Shown here: positions 29,572 to 39,372 of the stretch, in pieces
Layout: each line of letters opens with the position of its first letter
Position numbering within the stretch: the first letter of the stretch is position 1
Notes under the pieces: model-generated
What the model was told of the DNA's origin: nothing
The model's input: only the letters and a program-made list of their open reading frames with translations
The model's database searches: none
Program-made: the position numbers and the translations under genes
Source of the DNA: Alcanivorax sp. DG881
GTDB taxonomy: Bacteria > Pseudomonadota > Gammaproteobacteria > Pseudomonadales > Alcanivoracaceae
DNA: 64,000 nt
Direction: 5' to 3'
Assembly: GCF_000155615.1 (NCBI RefSeq)
Contig: NZ_DS989915.1
Span: 3,230,353 to 3,294,352 of the forward strand

Positions 29572-30807
29572 ATGGCGACAGCAACAGAAAACATGATTGT
29601 CGGACTCGATATTGGCACCTCCAAGGTGGTTGCCATCGTCGGCCAGACAGCAGCCGATGGCACCTTGGAAATCGTCGGGCTGGGCTCGCAACCGTCACGG
29701 GGCATGAAAAAGGGCGTGGTGGTGGATATCGAAGCCACCGTGCGTTCCATTCAGCGCGCAGTGGAAGAAGCCGAACTGATGGCGGGCTGCCATATCCACA
29801 CGGTGTACGCCGGCATCGCCGGCTCCCATGTGCGTAGCCTCAACTCCCACGGCATCGTTGCTATTCGCGACCGGGAAGTAGCCCAGGCGGATATCGACCG
29901 GGTGATCGACGCGGCTCAGGCGGTGGCGATTCCGGCGGACCAGAAAACCCTGCACGTGCTGCCGCAGGAATACGTGGTGGACAACCAGGAAGGGGTGCGC
30001 GAGCCCATTGGCATGAGCGGTGTGCGCCTGGAAGCCAAGGTGCATCTGGTGACCTGTGCGGTGAATGCGGTGCAGAACATCGAGAAATGCGTGCGTCGCT
30101 GCAACCTAGAAGTCGATGACGTCATCCTTGAGCAGTTAGCGAGTGCTCACGCCGTGCTCACCGAAGACGAGCGTGAACTGGGCGTTTGCATCGTCGATAT
30201 CGGCGGTGGCACCACGGATATCGCCATCTTCACCGAAGGCGCCATTCGTCACACGGCCAACATTCCCATCGCCGGGGATCAGGTGACCAACGATATCGCC
30301 ATGGCCCTTCGCACGCCCAAGCAGCACGCGGATGAAATCAAGATCAAGTACGCCTGCGCCCTGACCCAGCTGGCCGGCGCGGACGAGACCATCAAAGTGC
30401 CCAGCGTGGGCGATCGCCCGCCACGCACCCTTAGCCGCCAGAACCTGGCGGAGGTGGTGGAGCCGCGTTACGACGAGCTGTTCACCTTGGTGCAGGCGGA
30501 AATTCGCCGCTCCGGTTTCGAGGATCTGATTCCCGGAGGCATCGTCCTCACCGGTGGTTCCTCGAAGATCGAAGGGGCCGTGGATCTGGCCGAGGAGATC
30601 TTCCATATGCCGGTGCGCCTGGGCGCGCCGCAGGGCATTTCCGGGCTGATCGACGTGGTGAAGAACCCGATTTATTCAACCTCCGTGGGCTTGCTCTTGT
30701 ACGGCCAGCGCATGGAGAAGGAAGGCACCAGCGCCAAGGCCCAGGCCGGCGGTGGTGAGCTGGACTGGCTGGAACGTATCAAGAGCTGGTTCAAAGGCAA
30801 TTTTTAA
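29572..30807 (+). CDS. ftsA: Cell division protein FtsA
   Basis: The protein has 411 residues and is an actin-like ATPase: VGLDIGTSKVVAIVG at the N-terminus, the SHS2-type 1C domain after about residue 85, VDIGGGTTDIAIF near 205 (phosphate 2) and GGIVLTGGSSKIEG near 325 (adenosine motif). It ends with an amphipathic membrane-targeting helix (LDWLERIKSWFKGNF). FtsA tethers FtsZ to the membrane. A 187-base gap separates it from ftsZ. Confidence 0.97.
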   Translation: MATATENMIVGLDIGTSKVVAIVGQTAADGTLEIVGLGSQPSRGMKKGVVVDIEATVRSIQRAVEEAELMAGCHIHTVYAGIAGSHVRSLNSHGIVAIRDREVAQADIDRVIDAAQAVAIPADQKTLHVLPQEYVVDNQEGVREPIGMSGVRLEAKVHLVTCAVNAVQNIEKCVRRCNLEVDDVILEQLASAHAVLTEDERELGVCIVDIGGGTTDIAIFTEGAIRHTANIPIAGDQVTNDIAMALRTPKQHADEIKIKYACALTQLAGADETIKVPSVGDRPPRTLSRQNLAEVVEPRYDELFTLVQAEIRRSGFEDLIPGGIVLTGGSSKIEGAVDLAEEIFHMPVRLGAPQGISGLIDVVKNPIYSTSVGLLLYGQRMEKEGTSAKAQAGGGELDWLERIKSWFKGNF

Positions 30808-30905
30808 TGGACGCCGGATGCCCGACGCCCGAAGCCGGACGCAAAACAGGCGGCAAAGCCGCCAAAGCGTCAGGCCTCAAGCATTAGGCATCCAGCGTTT
30901 ACTGA
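30808..30905. repeat. GACGCC/GAAGCC-unit repeat in the ftsA-ftsZ gap
   Basis: Directly after the ftsA stop the sequence runs through variants of a six- to eight-base unit (GGACGCC, GGATGCC, CGACGCC, CGAAGCC, GGACGC). A hairpin GGCGGC-AAA-GCCGCC (30849-30863) follows, then the units return in inverted sense (GCGTCAGGCCTCAAGC, GGCATCCAGCG). The whole block can fold into a long imperfect stem. Confidence 0.6.
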
Positions 30906-30994
30906 GCAAGCGGTTGTTCCGGGCCGCGGCAAGATGACCGGAACACTTCGACGTAATGAGTAGTAAACAGGGAAGCAACAACGGGAGATCAACC

Positions 30995-32161
30995 ATGCAA
31001 TTCAAACTGGAAGACAGCGTACCGCATGGTGCGGTAATCAAAGTGGTAGGTGTCGGTGGCGGCGGCGGTAACGCCGTGGATCACATGGTGCGTTCCGGTG
31101 TGGAAGGGGTGGATTTCATCTGCGCCAACACGGACGCCCAGGCCCTGCGTAATGCCTCATCCAAGACCGTGATTCAGCTGGGTAGCCAGGTGACCAAGGG
31201 GCTGGGTGCCGGCGCAAACCCGGAAATCGGCCGTCAGTCCGCTCAGGAAGATCGCGATCGCATCGCCGAGCTGCTGGATGGCGCAGACATGGTCTTCGTG
31301 ACCGCCGGCATGGGCGGTGGCACGGGTACCGGTGCTGCCCCGGTTGTGGCTGAAATCGCCAAGGAACTGGGCATCCTGACCGTGGCCGTGGTCACCAAGC
31401 CGTTCCCCTTCGAAGGCAAAAAGCGCATGCGCTCTGCCCAGCAAGGGATCGAAGAGCTGAAAGAGCACGTTCACTCCCTGATCACCATCCCCAACGAGAA
31501 GCTGCAAGCGGTTCTCGGTGGCTCCACCAGCCTGCTGGACGCCTTCAAGGCGGCCAACGAAGTGCTGCAGGGCGCGGTGAAAGGGATTGCGGACCTGATC
31601 GTTCGCCCCGGCATGATCAACGTGGATTTCGCTGACGTGCGTACCGTGATGAGCGAAATGGGTACCGCTATGATGGGTACCGGTACTGCCAGCGGCGAAG
31701 GCCGGGCGGCAGAAGCGGCCCAGGCGGCTATCTCCAGCCCGCTGCTGGAAGATGTGGATCTGCGCGGCGCGCGGGGTATCCTGATCAATATCACGGCCAA
31801 CGAGTCCATCGCTCTGGATGAGTTCTCTGAAGTGGGTGATATCGTCAGCGAGCTGGCCAGTGACGATGCCAACGTGATCATCGGTACCGCTATCGACCCG
31901 GATATGGGCGAGAGCATCAGTGTTACCGTGGTAGCGACTGGCCTGGGCGCGGCGGCACAGGAACTAAAAGTGGTACGTGGCCGTCAGACCCCTGTCGCGG
32001 CAGACGGTCGGGTGGACTACAGCGACCTGGATCGCCCGGCTGTGGAGCGTAAACGCGCCGCCCAGCAGGCTGCCGGTGGCCGTGGCCAGCAGGCAGTGAG
32101 CACCGCAGAAGATCTGGATTTCATTGATATTCCGACCTTCCTGCGCCGCCAGGCCGACTAA
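30995..32161 (+). CDS. ftsZ: Cell division protein FtsZ
   Basis: The protein has 388 residues from the ATG at 30995, preceded by GGGAG. It is the tubulin-like GTPase of the division ring: the N-terminal [15 protein letters not shown], the tubulin signature [10 protein letters not shown] near residue 106, the T7 loop region [11 protein letters not shown] near 207, and the conserved C-terminal peptide [11 protein letters not shown] that binds FtsA and ZipA. A longer in-frame start at 30956 is not supported. Confidence 0.98.
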   Translation: MQFKLEDSVPHGAVIKVVGVGGGGGNAVDHMVRSGVEGVDFICANTDAQALRNASSKTVIQLGSQVTKGLGAGANPEIGRQSAQEDRDRIAELLDGADMVFVTAGMGGGTGTGAAPVVAEIAKELGILTVAVVTKPFPFEGKKRMRSAQQGIEELKEHVHSLITIPNEKLQAVLGGSTSLLDAFKAANEVLQGAVKGIADLIVRPGMINVDFADVRTVMSEMGTAMMGTGTASGEGRAAEAAQAAISSPLLEDVDLRGARGILINITANESIALDEFSEVGDIVSELASDDANVIIGTAIDPDMGESISVTVVATGLGAAAQELKVVRGRQTPVAADGRVDYSDLDRPAVERKRAAQQAAGGRGQQAVSTAEDLDFIDIPTFLRRQAD

Positions 32162-32174
32162 CGGTCTGGCGAGA

Positions 32175-32205
32175 TTGGTGCAAAATCGGGGTGTTCCAGT
32201 ATAAT
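32175..32205 (+). promoter_or_regulatory. Candidate lpxC promoter
   Basis: TATAAT (32200-32205) is followed by CGCGCCC. TTGGTG (32175-32180) is a possible -35 with a long spacer of 19 bases. The leader downstream can form an imperfect hairpin around 32233-32256. Confidence 0.45.
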
Positions 32206-32271
32206 CGCGCCCTAATTTTGTGTTGAGGAAAGCGGTATCCTCAAGGGTACCCGCAGCTGTGTGACAGACTG

Positions 32272-33186
32272 ATGATCAGACAACGAACGCTAAAAAACGT
32301 GATCCGCGCCACTGGCGTAGGGCTTCACACCGGCGAAAAGGTCTACATGACCGTGCGCCCGGCACCGGTAAATACCGGTATCGTGTTCCGGCGTGTGGAC
32401 CTGGACCCGGTAGTGGAGATCAAGGCTGCCGCGGACGCGGTAGGCGAAACCACCCTCTCTTCCACGCTGGTTCAGGATGGCGTGAAAGTGGGTACGGTAG
32501 AGCACTTCCTGTCCGCCATGGCAGGCCTGGGCATCGATAACGCCTTTGTGGAGTTGTCCGCCCCGGAAATGCCGATCATGGATGGCAGTGCCGGTCCGTT
32601 CGTCTTCCTGTTGCAATCTGCCGGTATCAAGGAGCAGGAAGCCGCCAAGAAGTTCATCCGCATCAAGAAAGAAGTGACGGTGCGTGAAGACGACAAAACG
32701 GCGACATTCGTGCCTTTTGACGGCTTCAAGGTGACTTTTTCCATCGAATTCGACCATCCGGTGTTTGAAGATCGTAACCAGCTGGCCAGTATCGACTTCT
32801 CCACGACTTCGTTCGTGAAAGAAGTGGCCCGTGCCCGGACCTTTGGCTTTATGCGCGATATCGAGTTCCTGCGCAGCCAGAACCTGGCCCTGGGTGGCAG
32901 CGTGGATAACGCCATCGTGGTGGACGAGTATCGTATCCTCAACGAAGACGGCCTGCGTTATGACGACGAGTTCGTCAAACACAAGATGCTGGATGCCATT
33001 GGCGACCTGTATCTGCTGGGCCACAGCCTGATTGGCGAGTTCATCGGCCACAAATCCGGCCATGCACTCAACAATGCGCTGTTGCGGGAAATTCTCCGTC
33101 AGGAAGATTCCTACGAGGTGGTGACATTTGAAGATGCCACCGATGCGCCTGTGTCCTATATGCGTCCTGTTCTGGCAGCAGAATAA
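32272..33186 (+). CDS. lpxC: UDP-3-O-acyl-N-acetylglucosamine deacetylase
   Basis: The protein has 304 residues and is the zinc deacetylase that commits the cell to lipid A synthesis. Zinc-site segments are present: [17 protein letters not shown] near residue 76 (His ligand), and [29 protein letters not shown] near 237-265 with the second His, the Asp ligand and the catalytic His. It follows ftsZ by about 110 bases with its own likely promoter. Confidence 0.97.
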   Translation: MIRQRTLKNVIRATGVGLHTGEKVYMTVRPAPVNTGIVFRRVDLDPVVEIKAAADAVGETTLSSTLVQDGVKVGTVEHFLSAMAGLGIDNAFVELSAPEMPIMDGSAGPFVFLLQSAGIKEQEAAKKFIRIKKEVTVREDDKTATFVPFDGFKVTFSIEFDHPVFEDRNQLASIDFSTTSFVKEVARARTFGFMRDIEFLRSQNLALGGSVDNAIVVDEYRILNEDGLRYDDEFVKHKMLDAIGDLYLLGHSLIGEFIGHKSGHALNNALLREILRQEDSYEVVTFEDATDAPVSYMRPVLAAE

Positions 33187-33293
33187 GTGGCGGCAAAGTA
33201 GTAAGAAAGTGGTTGGCCGCTTCGGGTCAGGATGACCCGGAAAGATGGCTGACTCTGGCCGAAGCGATTCGGCTGTACGTCGAAGCCCTGTTG

Positions 33294-33328
33294 GCCACCT
33301 GGCTGTCTCCCGCAGTCAGGTGGCTTTT
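33294..33328 (+). terminator. Rho-independent terminator after lpxC
   Basis: GCCACCTGGCTG (33294-33305) pairs over 12 positions with CAGTCAGGTGGC (33313-33324), with one G-U pair and a seven-base loop. TTTT follows. It closes the dcw-lpxC unit. Confidence 0.85.
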
Positions 33329-33365
33329 CGTTTCAAGGGTGGAGAGATAGAACGGTTAGCGTTTC

Positions 33366-33809
33366 TTAATCGGGTTCACCGCGGCTTGCCAGCCGCTGCA
33401 ATGACGCTTTTAGCGCGTCATCCTCAATGGCTTCGGCCACAGCTTCGATGTGTCGAGCGCTTTCCTGGGTCAAATGCGGCCCCGCCGGTTTGCTGGCATG
33501 GTTATTGCTCGACATGGGTTGGCGCTTGCCGCCCACCACGATCTTGATTTGTTGCCCGGGCATGGCTTGTTGCAGTTTCGGGAGATGAAAGCGCAGCAGT
33601 TGTGCGGTAGCACTGGTTTCCGCGATAGCCAGCCAGCGATGCTGGTCTTCTACCAGAGTGACTCGCTCACGCAGGGCTGGAGGCAGGCAATGCAAAGGGT
33701 CATTTTGCTCCTGGGCAGGGGTCTTCCTGGCTTCTTTCGCCAAGGCCGAAAGAGCGGGGTGACCGCTTAGCAGGGCGAGGAGGGCTTTGGGCGACGTTGT
33801 CTTGCTCAT
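33366..33809 (-). CDS. dciA: DUF721 / DciA-family replicative helicase loader
   Basis: The protein has 147 residues, rich in Ala, Leu and Gln. Its middle part (LRERVTLVEDQHRWLAIAETSATAQLLRFHLPKLQQAM) matches the KH-like DUF721 core, in which a short beta hairpin precedes a helix. DciA loads DnaB helicase in bacteria that lack DnaC. The place between lpxC and an M23 peptidase gene next to secA, on the opposite strand, is the usual one in Pseudomonas-like genomes and supports the call. Confidence 0.8.
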   Translation of the reverse strand: MSKTTSPKALLALLSGHPALSALAKEARKTPAQEQNDPLHCLPPALRERVTLVEDQHRWLAIAETSATAQLLRFHLPKLQQAMPGQQIKIVVGGKRQPMSSNNHASKPAGPHLTQESARHIEAVAEAIEDDALKASLQRLASRGEPD

Positions 33810-33910
33810 GGGTTTTACTTAGACTAGCCTGCAGATTGTAAAAAAATTTATAAAAGAAAGATGCAACATATTGAATTGACTGACTTTTAGCCGGTGCGCT
33901 ACGAAATCTT

Positions 33911-34843
33911 ATGAACATCATAGTCCTTAACAGCAAGCGCGGCCATTCGCGCACACTGCCCGTTCCCCGCCATTGGCCCTGGTTATTGGCTGCGGCGTTG
34001 GTGGTGTTTCCCGCTATTATTGGCGTTAGTGCCTATCTTCTGGCCTATCGTGTGGGTGGTCAGCCTGAATTTACCCCGGTGATGACGGAGCGTTTCGCAG
34101 GTCAGCTGGAACAGCAGCAGGAGGTTCTCTCCCAGCTGGATCAACAGAGTCAGGAACAGTTTCGGGCTTTGACGCTCAAGCTGGCACAGGCCCAGGCCCG
34201 GCTGGTTCGTCTGGATGCACTGGGTGAGCGGCTGGTGGAAGTGGCCGATATCGGCGGTGACGAATTCGATTTCAGCAGTGTGCCCGGTGTCGGTGGCCCG
34301 GAGTCCCCGGAAGAGGGGGCCAGCTATGAGTTGCCTTCCTTTATGGGCGCGCTGGATCAAATGACGGCCACTTTGGAGCGCCGTGAGCGGCAGCTGGATA
34401 TTCTGGAAGATCTGTTGGCTGACAAGCAACTGGAAGATCAGACCTACCTGTCAGGCCGTCCACTGACCAAGGGCTGGATGTCCAGCCGTTTTGGCCGCCG
34501 TTCCGATCCTTTTTCCGGCCGTGTTGCCTGGCATAAGGGGGTAGACTTCGCGGGCAAAGAGGGCACGCCGATTGTGGCCACCGGTGCGGGGGTTGTGACC
34601 TATTCTGGTGAGCGTTCAGGATATGGGAAAATGGTTGAGATCAATCATGGCAATGGCCTCTCCACCCGTTATGGGCACGCCAAGGAGTTGCTGGTTGAGC
34701 CGGGTGAAATTGTTCGAACCGGTGATGTTGTGGGCAAGGTGGGGAGCTCCGGCCGCTCCACGGGCCCGCATGTGCACTACGAAGTGCTCAAAAACGGCGC
34801 TCAAGTGAACCCGCAGCCTTATATTTACCGCGCCCGTCGCTAA
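33911..34843 (+). CDS. M23-family murein endopeptidase, membrane-anchored
   Basis: The protein has 310 residues. One membrane helix (about 23-46) is followed by a coiled coil (about 60-110), a linker, a second coiled segment (about 145-175), and a LytM/M23 domain (about 185-310). The zinc ligands H208 and D212 (HKGVDF) and the HxH motif H287-V-H289 are all intact, so it should be catalytically active rather than a degenerate activator. It cleaves peptide cross-links in periplasmic murein. It is divergent from dciA and precedes secA, with a terminator between. Confidence 0.88.
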   Translation: MNIIVLNSKRGHSRTLPVPRHWPWLLAAALVVFPAIIGVSAYLLAYRVGGQPEFTPVMTERFAGQLEQQQEVLSQLDQQSQEQFRALTLKLAQAQARLVRLDALGERLVEVADIGGDEFDFSSVPGVGGPESPEEGASYELPSFMGALDQMTATLERRERQLDILEDLLADKQLEDQTYLSGRPLTKGWMSSRFGRRSDPFSGRVAWHKGVDFAGKEGTPIVATGAGVVTYSGERSGYGKMVEINHGNGLSTRYGHAKELLVEPGEIVRTGDVVGKVGSSGRSTGPHVHYEVLKNGAQVNPQPYIYRARR

Positions 34844-34855
34844 AACTGAAAATGC

Positions 34856-34880
34856 AAAACGGCCCGATGGGGCCGTTTTT
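34856..34880 (+). terminator. Rho-independent terminator after the M23 peptidase
   Basis: AAAACGGCCC pairs with GGGCCGTTTT across a GATG loop and ends in a T-run. Confidence 0.9.
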
Positions 34881-35015
34881 CGTTATCGGGCCTTGATTAC
34901 GGCGAATACCACCTTATCTCTCAATCCTATTGTGTTTAGAATGGCTCACCTTGCGGGGGAATAACCTTGCCGCCATCGGGCTGTTTGTCCTGACTTTTAC
35001 TGAACCGGAAGTTTT

Positions 35016-37730
35016 ATGCTGGGTACCATCGTAAAAAAAATCATCGGCACCAAGAATGATCGTGAAATCAAGCGAATGGCAAAGCTGGTCGACGCCATTA
35101 ATAGCCACGCAAATGCGATGGGGCAGCTTACCGATGGCGACCTGCAGCACAAGACAACCGCTTTCCGGCAGGCCTTTAAAGATGGCAAAACCCTGGATGA
35201 ATTGCTGCCCGAAGCCTTTGCGGTAGTTCGCGAAGCCTCTACCCGGGTGATGGGAATGCGCCATTTCGACGTGCAGATGATGGGCGGGATCTCCCTGCAT
35301 GAAGGTCGCATCTCCGAGATGCGTACCGGTGAAGGTAAAACCCTGACGGCGACCCTGCCGGCCTACCTGAATGCGCTCTCCGGTGAAGGGGTGCATGTGG
35401 TCACGGTGAATGATTACCTGGCCGAGCGTGACGCCAACTGGATGCGCCCGTTGTACGAATTCCTGGGCCTGTCAGTGGGGATCATCCTTTCCCAGCAGCC
35501 CACCGAACAGAAACGTGCTGCGTATGCGTCGGATATCACCTACGGGACCAACAACGAATACGGTTTCGATTACCTGCGTGACAATATGGCTTTCCGGCTG
35601 GAAGACCGTGTGCAGCGCGGGCTGAACTACGCCATCGTCGATGAGGTGGATTCCATCCTGATCGATGAAGCGAGAACCCCACTGATTATTTCCGGCCCGG
35701 CGGCGGACTCCTCCGAGCTCTACCAGGCGGTGAATCAGCTGATGCCGCAACTGGAGAAAGAAACGGAAGAGAGCGAAGGCGATTACTTCGTTGATGAAAA
35801 ACAACGGCAGGTAGAGCTGACTGAATCCGGCCATCAGAAAATTGAAGGGCTGTTGGTCAGCAACCAGTTGCTGGAGCAGGGCGAAAGCCTGTACGCGGCC
35901 CATAACCTGGCGCTGCTCCACCATGTGCATGCGGCGCTGAAAGCCCATGCCCTGTTCCATATCGATCGGGATTACATTGTTCAGAACGACCAGATCGTGA
36001 TCGTGGATGAACACACCGGCCGTACCATGCCGGGGCGTCGCTGGTCCGAAGGTATTCATCAGGCCATCGAGGCGAAAGAAGGGCTGAATATCCAGCAGGA
36101 AAACCAGACCCTGGCGTCCACCACCTTCCAGAATTATTTCCGTCTTTATAACAAGCTGTCCGGCATGACCGGTACTGCGGACACCGAGGCACTGGAATTC
36201 CGCCAGATTTATGGCATGGATGTGGTGGTGGTTCCCACCAACAAACCCATGGTGCGGATTGACGCCAATGACTTGGTGTACCTGAGCCTGCAGGAAAAAT
36301 TCGAGGCTATCGTCAAGGAAGTGACCGAGGCGGTGGCCAAGGGCGCGCCGGTGCTGGTGGGTACTGCCACCATTGAAGCGTCGGAGTATCTGTCCAAGCG
36401 GTTGAAGCAGGACAAGATCGCTCACGAGGTGCTGAACGCCAAGTTCCACCAGCGCGAAGCCCAGATTATTGCCCAGGCCGGGCGGCCGAGAGCGGTCACC
36501 ATTGCCACCAACATGGCGGGTCGGGGGACGGATATCGTGCTCGGCGGTAATCCCGAAGAGCAGATCAAGCATATGGACACCCCGTCCGAGGCAGAAGCGG
36601 AGAAAATCCGTGCCGAGTGGCAGGCAAACCACGATACCGTTATGGAAGCCGGTGGTTTGCACATCATCGGTACCGAGCGCCATGAGTCCCGCCGTATCGA
36701 TAATCAGTTGCGCGGACGTGCGGGTCGTCAGGGTGATCCGGGCTACACCCGTTTCTTCCTGTCCATGGAAGATGACCTGATGCGCATCTTCGCATCAGAC
36801 AAGATTCGTAACCTGATGCGCTCTCTGGGCCTGGAAAACGGCGAAGCCATTGAGCACCGCTGGGTAACTCGCGCCATCGAAAATGCCCAGCGCAAGGTGG
36901 AAGGGCGCAACTTTGATATCCGCAAGAACCTGCTGGAATACGATGACGTTGCCAACGACCAGCGTCAGGTCATCTACGGCCAGCGTGACCAGATTCTGGA
37001 AGCCGATGATCTGGTAAATTCCGTGAAAGGGATTCGTCGCGATGTGGTGACCGAAGTGGTCCACGATTACATGGCGCCGGGCTCTGTGGAAGATCAGTGG
37101 GATATCCCGGGCCTGGAGAAAACCCTGGACGCGGAATTCCAGTGCCATGCACCGATTGGCCAGTGGCTCAACGAAGACAATCAGCTGCATATCGAGGGCC
37201 TGATCGAAAAGCTGGTCGAGCGCATGGACGAGGATTACCAGCGTAAGGAAGGCGAGATCGGTACCGAGGATTTGCGCAAGATCGAGAAGCACCTGATGCT
37301 GCAAATTCTGGATCGCCACTGGAAAGAGCACCTGGCGAGCATGGATCACCTGCGCCAGGGCATCCACCTGCGCGGCTACGCCCAGAAAAACCCCAAGCAG
37401 GAATACAAGAAAGAAGCTTTCGAGTTGTTCCAGGGCCTGCTTAACCAGATCCAGCATGAACTGATTCGTGTGCTGCACAGCTTCCAGGTGCGTCGCGATG
37501 ACGAAGTGGAGCGTCTGGAGCAGCAGCGCGAGGAAGAAGCGCGCGTTCAGGCGGAAAAAATGAAGATGCAGGCGGTAGCCGAGCCGGGCACTGACGGCGA
37601 TGCCCAATCCCGTCAACAGGGTGAGCAGCCCAAGACGGTGGTCCGGGATGGCCGTAAAGTTGGGCGTAATGAGCCTTGCCCTTGTGGTTCCGGCAAGAAG
37701 TACAAGCAGTGTCACGGGAAGATTGAATAA
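35016..37730 (+). CDS. secA: Preprotein translocase ATPase SecA
   Basis: The protein has 904 residues, close to E. coli SecA. The Walker A site lies in [20 protein letters not shown] near residue 102, the [19 protein letters not shown] block near 208 carries Walker B, and [17 protein letters not shown] near 500 is the second nucleotide domain. The C-terminal zinc motif [14 protein letters not shown], which binds SecB and lipids, is complete. SecA drives export through SecYEG. No secM-like arrest gene precedes it. Confidence 0.98.
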   Translation: MLGTIVKKIIGTKNDREIKRMAKLVDAINSHANAMGQLTDGDLQHKTTAFRQAFKDGKTLDELLPEAFAVVREASTRVMGMRHFDVQMMGGISLHEGRISEMRTGEGKTLTATLPAYLNALSGEGVHVVTVNDYLAERDANWMRPLYEFLGLSVGIILSQQPTEQKRAAYASDITYGTNNEYGFDYLRDNMAFRLEDRVQRGLNYAIVDEVDSILIDEARTPLIISGPAADSSELYQAVNQLMPQLEKETEESEGDYFVDEKQRQVELTESGHQKIEGLLVSNQLLEQGESLYAAHNLALLHHVHAALKAHALFHIDRDYIVQNDQIVIVDEHTGRTMPGRRWSEGIHQAIEAKEGLNIQQENQTLASTTFQNYFRLYNKLSGMTGTADTEALEFRQIYGMDVVVVPTNKPMVRIDANDLVYLSLQEKFEAIVKEVTEAVAKGAPVLVGTATIEASEYLSKRLKQDKIAHEVLNAKFHQREAQIIAQAGRPRAVTIATNMAGRGTDIVLGGNPEEQIKHMDTPSEAEAEKIRAEWQANHDTVMEAGGLHIIGTERHESRRIDNQLRGRAGRQGDPGYTRFFLSMEDDLMRIFASDKIRNLMRSLGLENGEAIEHRWVTRAIENAQRKVEGRNFDIRKNLLEYDDVANDQRQVIYGQRDQILEADDLVNSVKGIRRDVVTEVVHDYMAPGSVEDQWDIPGLEKTLDAEFQCHAPIGQWLNEDNQLHIEGLIEKLVERMDEDYQRKEGEIGTEDLRKIEKHLMLQILDRHWKEHLASMDHLRQGIHLRGYAQKNPKQEYKKEAFELFQGLLNQIQHELIRVLHSFQVRRDDEVERLEQQREEEARVQAEKMKMQAVAEPGTDGDAQSRQQGEQPKTVVRDGRKVGRNEPCPCGSGKKYKQCHGKIE

Positions 37731-37735
37731 AAGCC

Positions 37736-37775
37736 GCCTCAAGCAACAAGCTTCAAGTGGCAAGGAAAACCAAAA
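37736..37775. repeat. CAAGCTTCAAG...GGCAAGGAAAACCAAAA repeat, copy 1
   Basis: The stretch after secA reads CAAGCTTCAAGTGGCAAGG followed by AAAACCAAAA. A second copy lies 20 kb away at 57943-57979; the final 17 bases of the two copies differ at one position. Confidence 0.6.
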
Positions 37776-37800
37776 GCACCGGCAACGTCGGTGCTTTCTT
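37771..37800 (+). terminator. Rho-independent terminator after secA
   Basis: AAAGCACCG (37773-37781) pairs with CGGTGCTTT (37789-37797), and a T-rich tail follows. Confidence 0.85.
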
Positions 37801-37843
37801 TGTTTGGGGCTGTCGTTTTAGGCTTGGAGCTGGTTTTTTAATT

Positions 37844-37877
37844 TGTAGGTCGAATTAGGCGAAGCCGTAATCCGACA
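37844..37877. repeat. TGTAGGTCGAATTAGGCGAAGCCGTAATCCGACA-type repeat, copy 1
   Basis: An imperfect palindrome starts TGTAGGTCG and ends TAATCCGACA, with the small stem GGCGAAGCC at its centre. Closely related TGTAGGTCGGATTAG...CGTAATCCGACA elements are common between genes of many proteobacteria. Two relatives occur at 39218-39268 and 40345-40387. Confidence 0.65.
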
Positions 37878-37969
37878 AATAGGCTGAGAGAAAAGCGGCA
37901 AATCTTAACGCTTGGCAGGGCGTTTTTTTCGTAGCAAGCTTTCAATACATGGATAGCAGGAAAAGTGTG

Positions 37970-39172
37970 ATGACACAGTCTGAGTGGTTGCCGGTTCCGG
38001 GCGTGCGGCTTGCCGCCGTCGAAGCGGGCATCAAAAAAGCCAATCGCAAGGATCTGGTAGTGCTGGAGCTGGCACAGGGGAGTCGTGTCAGTGGTGTGTT
38101 CACCCTTAATCGTTTCTGTGCTGCGCCAGTACAGGTAGCCAAGTCCCGTCTGGCTGCCACTACGCCACGCTACCTGATGATCAACACGGGTTATGCCAAT
38201 GCAGGCACCGGCAAGAAAGGCCTGGAAAACTGCCTGGCCAGCTGTGAGTTGCTGGCGAAAGCAGCAGGTTGTGATGCGGATGAAATCCTGCCGTATTCCA
38301 CCGGGGTTATCGGAGAACAGTTTCCGCTGGAGGCCTTTGCCACCGGCTTGCCCAAGGCGCTGGATGCACTGGACGTCCATCATTGGGGGCGGGCGTCGGA
38401 AGGCATCATGACCACCGATACCTACCCAAAGCTCACCAGTCGGCGGGTGGAAATGGATGGTGTGCCAGTGACGATCACAGGGATGTCCAAGGGCTCCGGC
38501 ATGATCAAGCCAAACATGGCCACCATGCTTGGTTTTATCGCCACCGACGCACCGATTGCCAAGCCACTATTGGATGAGTGGGTGAAAGCCCTGGCGGATA
38601 AATCCTTCAACCGGGTGACGGTGGACGGGGATACCTCCACCAATGATGCCTGCATGTTAATCAGCACGGCTCAGGCTGAAATGGATGAGATCACCGCGCT
38701 GGATGGTCACAGTCAGCTGCTGTATCAGGCGCTGGAAGAGGTCTTCACTGAACTGGCTCAGGCGCTGGTGCGTGATGGTGAAGGGGCCACCAAGTTTGTG
38801 GAAATTACCGTGACCGGGGCCGCCAGCGAGAGTGACGCACGAGCGGTGGCTGAAACCATTGCCCATTCCCCCCTGGTGAAAACGGCGCTGTTTGCCTCGG
38901 ACCCTAATTGGGGCCGTATTTTGGCTGCCATTGGCCGGGCGCCGATTGCGGCGCTGGATGTGGACAAAGTCAGTGTTTGGCTGGGTGATTTGCTGCTGGT
39001 AGAACAGGGTGGTGTGGCGGACAGCTATGAGGAAGCACAAGGCGCTGCGGTGATGGCGAAACCGGAAATCACCATTCGGGCGGATCTGGCGTCGGGTGAT
39101 GCGCAGTGCACCGTATGGACCTGTGATTTCAGCTATGACTACGTAAAGATCAATGCGGAGTATCGGACCTAG
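37970..39172 (+). CDS. argJ: Bifunctional ornithine acetyltransferase / N-acetylglutamate synthase
   Basis: The protein has 400 residues from the ATG at 37970, which has AGGAAA seven bases upstream; another ATG 21 bases earlier lacks this. The self-cleavage site is visible in KGSGMIKPNMATMLGF near residue 180, where the chain splits before the Thr of MATML into alpha and beta subunits. ArgJ recycles the acetyl group in the cyclic arginine pathway. The C-terminus ends in YVKINAEYRT, as expected. Confidence 0.95.
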   Translation: MTQSEWLPVPGVRLAAVEAGIKKANRKDLVVLELAQGSRVSGVFTLNRFCAAPVQVAKSRLAATTPRYLMINTGYANAGTGKKGLENCLASCELLAKAAGCDADEILPYSTGVIGEQFPLEAFATGLPKALDALDVHHWGRASEGIMTTDTYPKLTSRRVEMDGVPVTITGMSKGSGMIKPNMATMLGFIATDAPIAKPLLDEWVKALADKSFNRVTVDGDTSTNDACMLISTAQAEMDEITALDGHSQLLYQALEEVFTELAQALVRDGEGATKFVEITVTGAASESDARAVAETIAHSPLVKTALFASDPNWGRILAAIGRAPIAALDVDKVSVWLGDLLLVEQGGVADSYEEAQGAAVMAKPEITIRADLASGDAQCTVWTCDFSYDYVKINAEYRT

Positions 39173-39216
39173 ACGCACCACGCACCACGCACCATGCTTC
39201 ACGCCTGACGCTAGAC
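39172..39216. repeat. CGCACCACGC / TTCACGCCTGACGC repeat
   Basis: Immediately after argJ, units GACGCACCACGCACCACGC and TTCACGCCTGACGC follow each other. They are of the same loose family as 9287-9319 and 41391-41458. Confidence 0.5.
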
Positions 39217-39217
39217 C

Positions 39218-39268
39218 GTAGGTCGAATTCACCCAAGGGCACAGAGAGCCTGAAAGGCGTAATCCGCA
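39218..39268. repeat. GTAGGTCG...CGTAATCCG repeat, copy 2
   Basis: It starts GTAGGTCGAATTC and ends GGCGTAATCCGCAAG, with an inner GGGCACAGAGAGCC segment that is shared with copy 3 (40345-40387) but absent from copy 1. Confidence 0.6.
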
Positions 39269-39372
39269 AGCCGCTGAGAACGAAAGGGGCTTGCTCGCAA
39301 GCGAAACTGCCTGATCGGCACGCCAGGCGGTTCACTTGCAAACAGGCCCCACAGACATTCGGAAAGAGTCCC

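Noticed and set aside
30808-30905. CRISPR-like array between ftsA and ftsZ
   Set aside because: Units are six to eight bases long, degenerate and contiguous, with no spacers of uniform length and no cas genes.
34880-35015. secM-like arrest peptide gene before secA
   Set aside because: No open frame with a signal peptide and arrest-type C-terminus fits in this gap.
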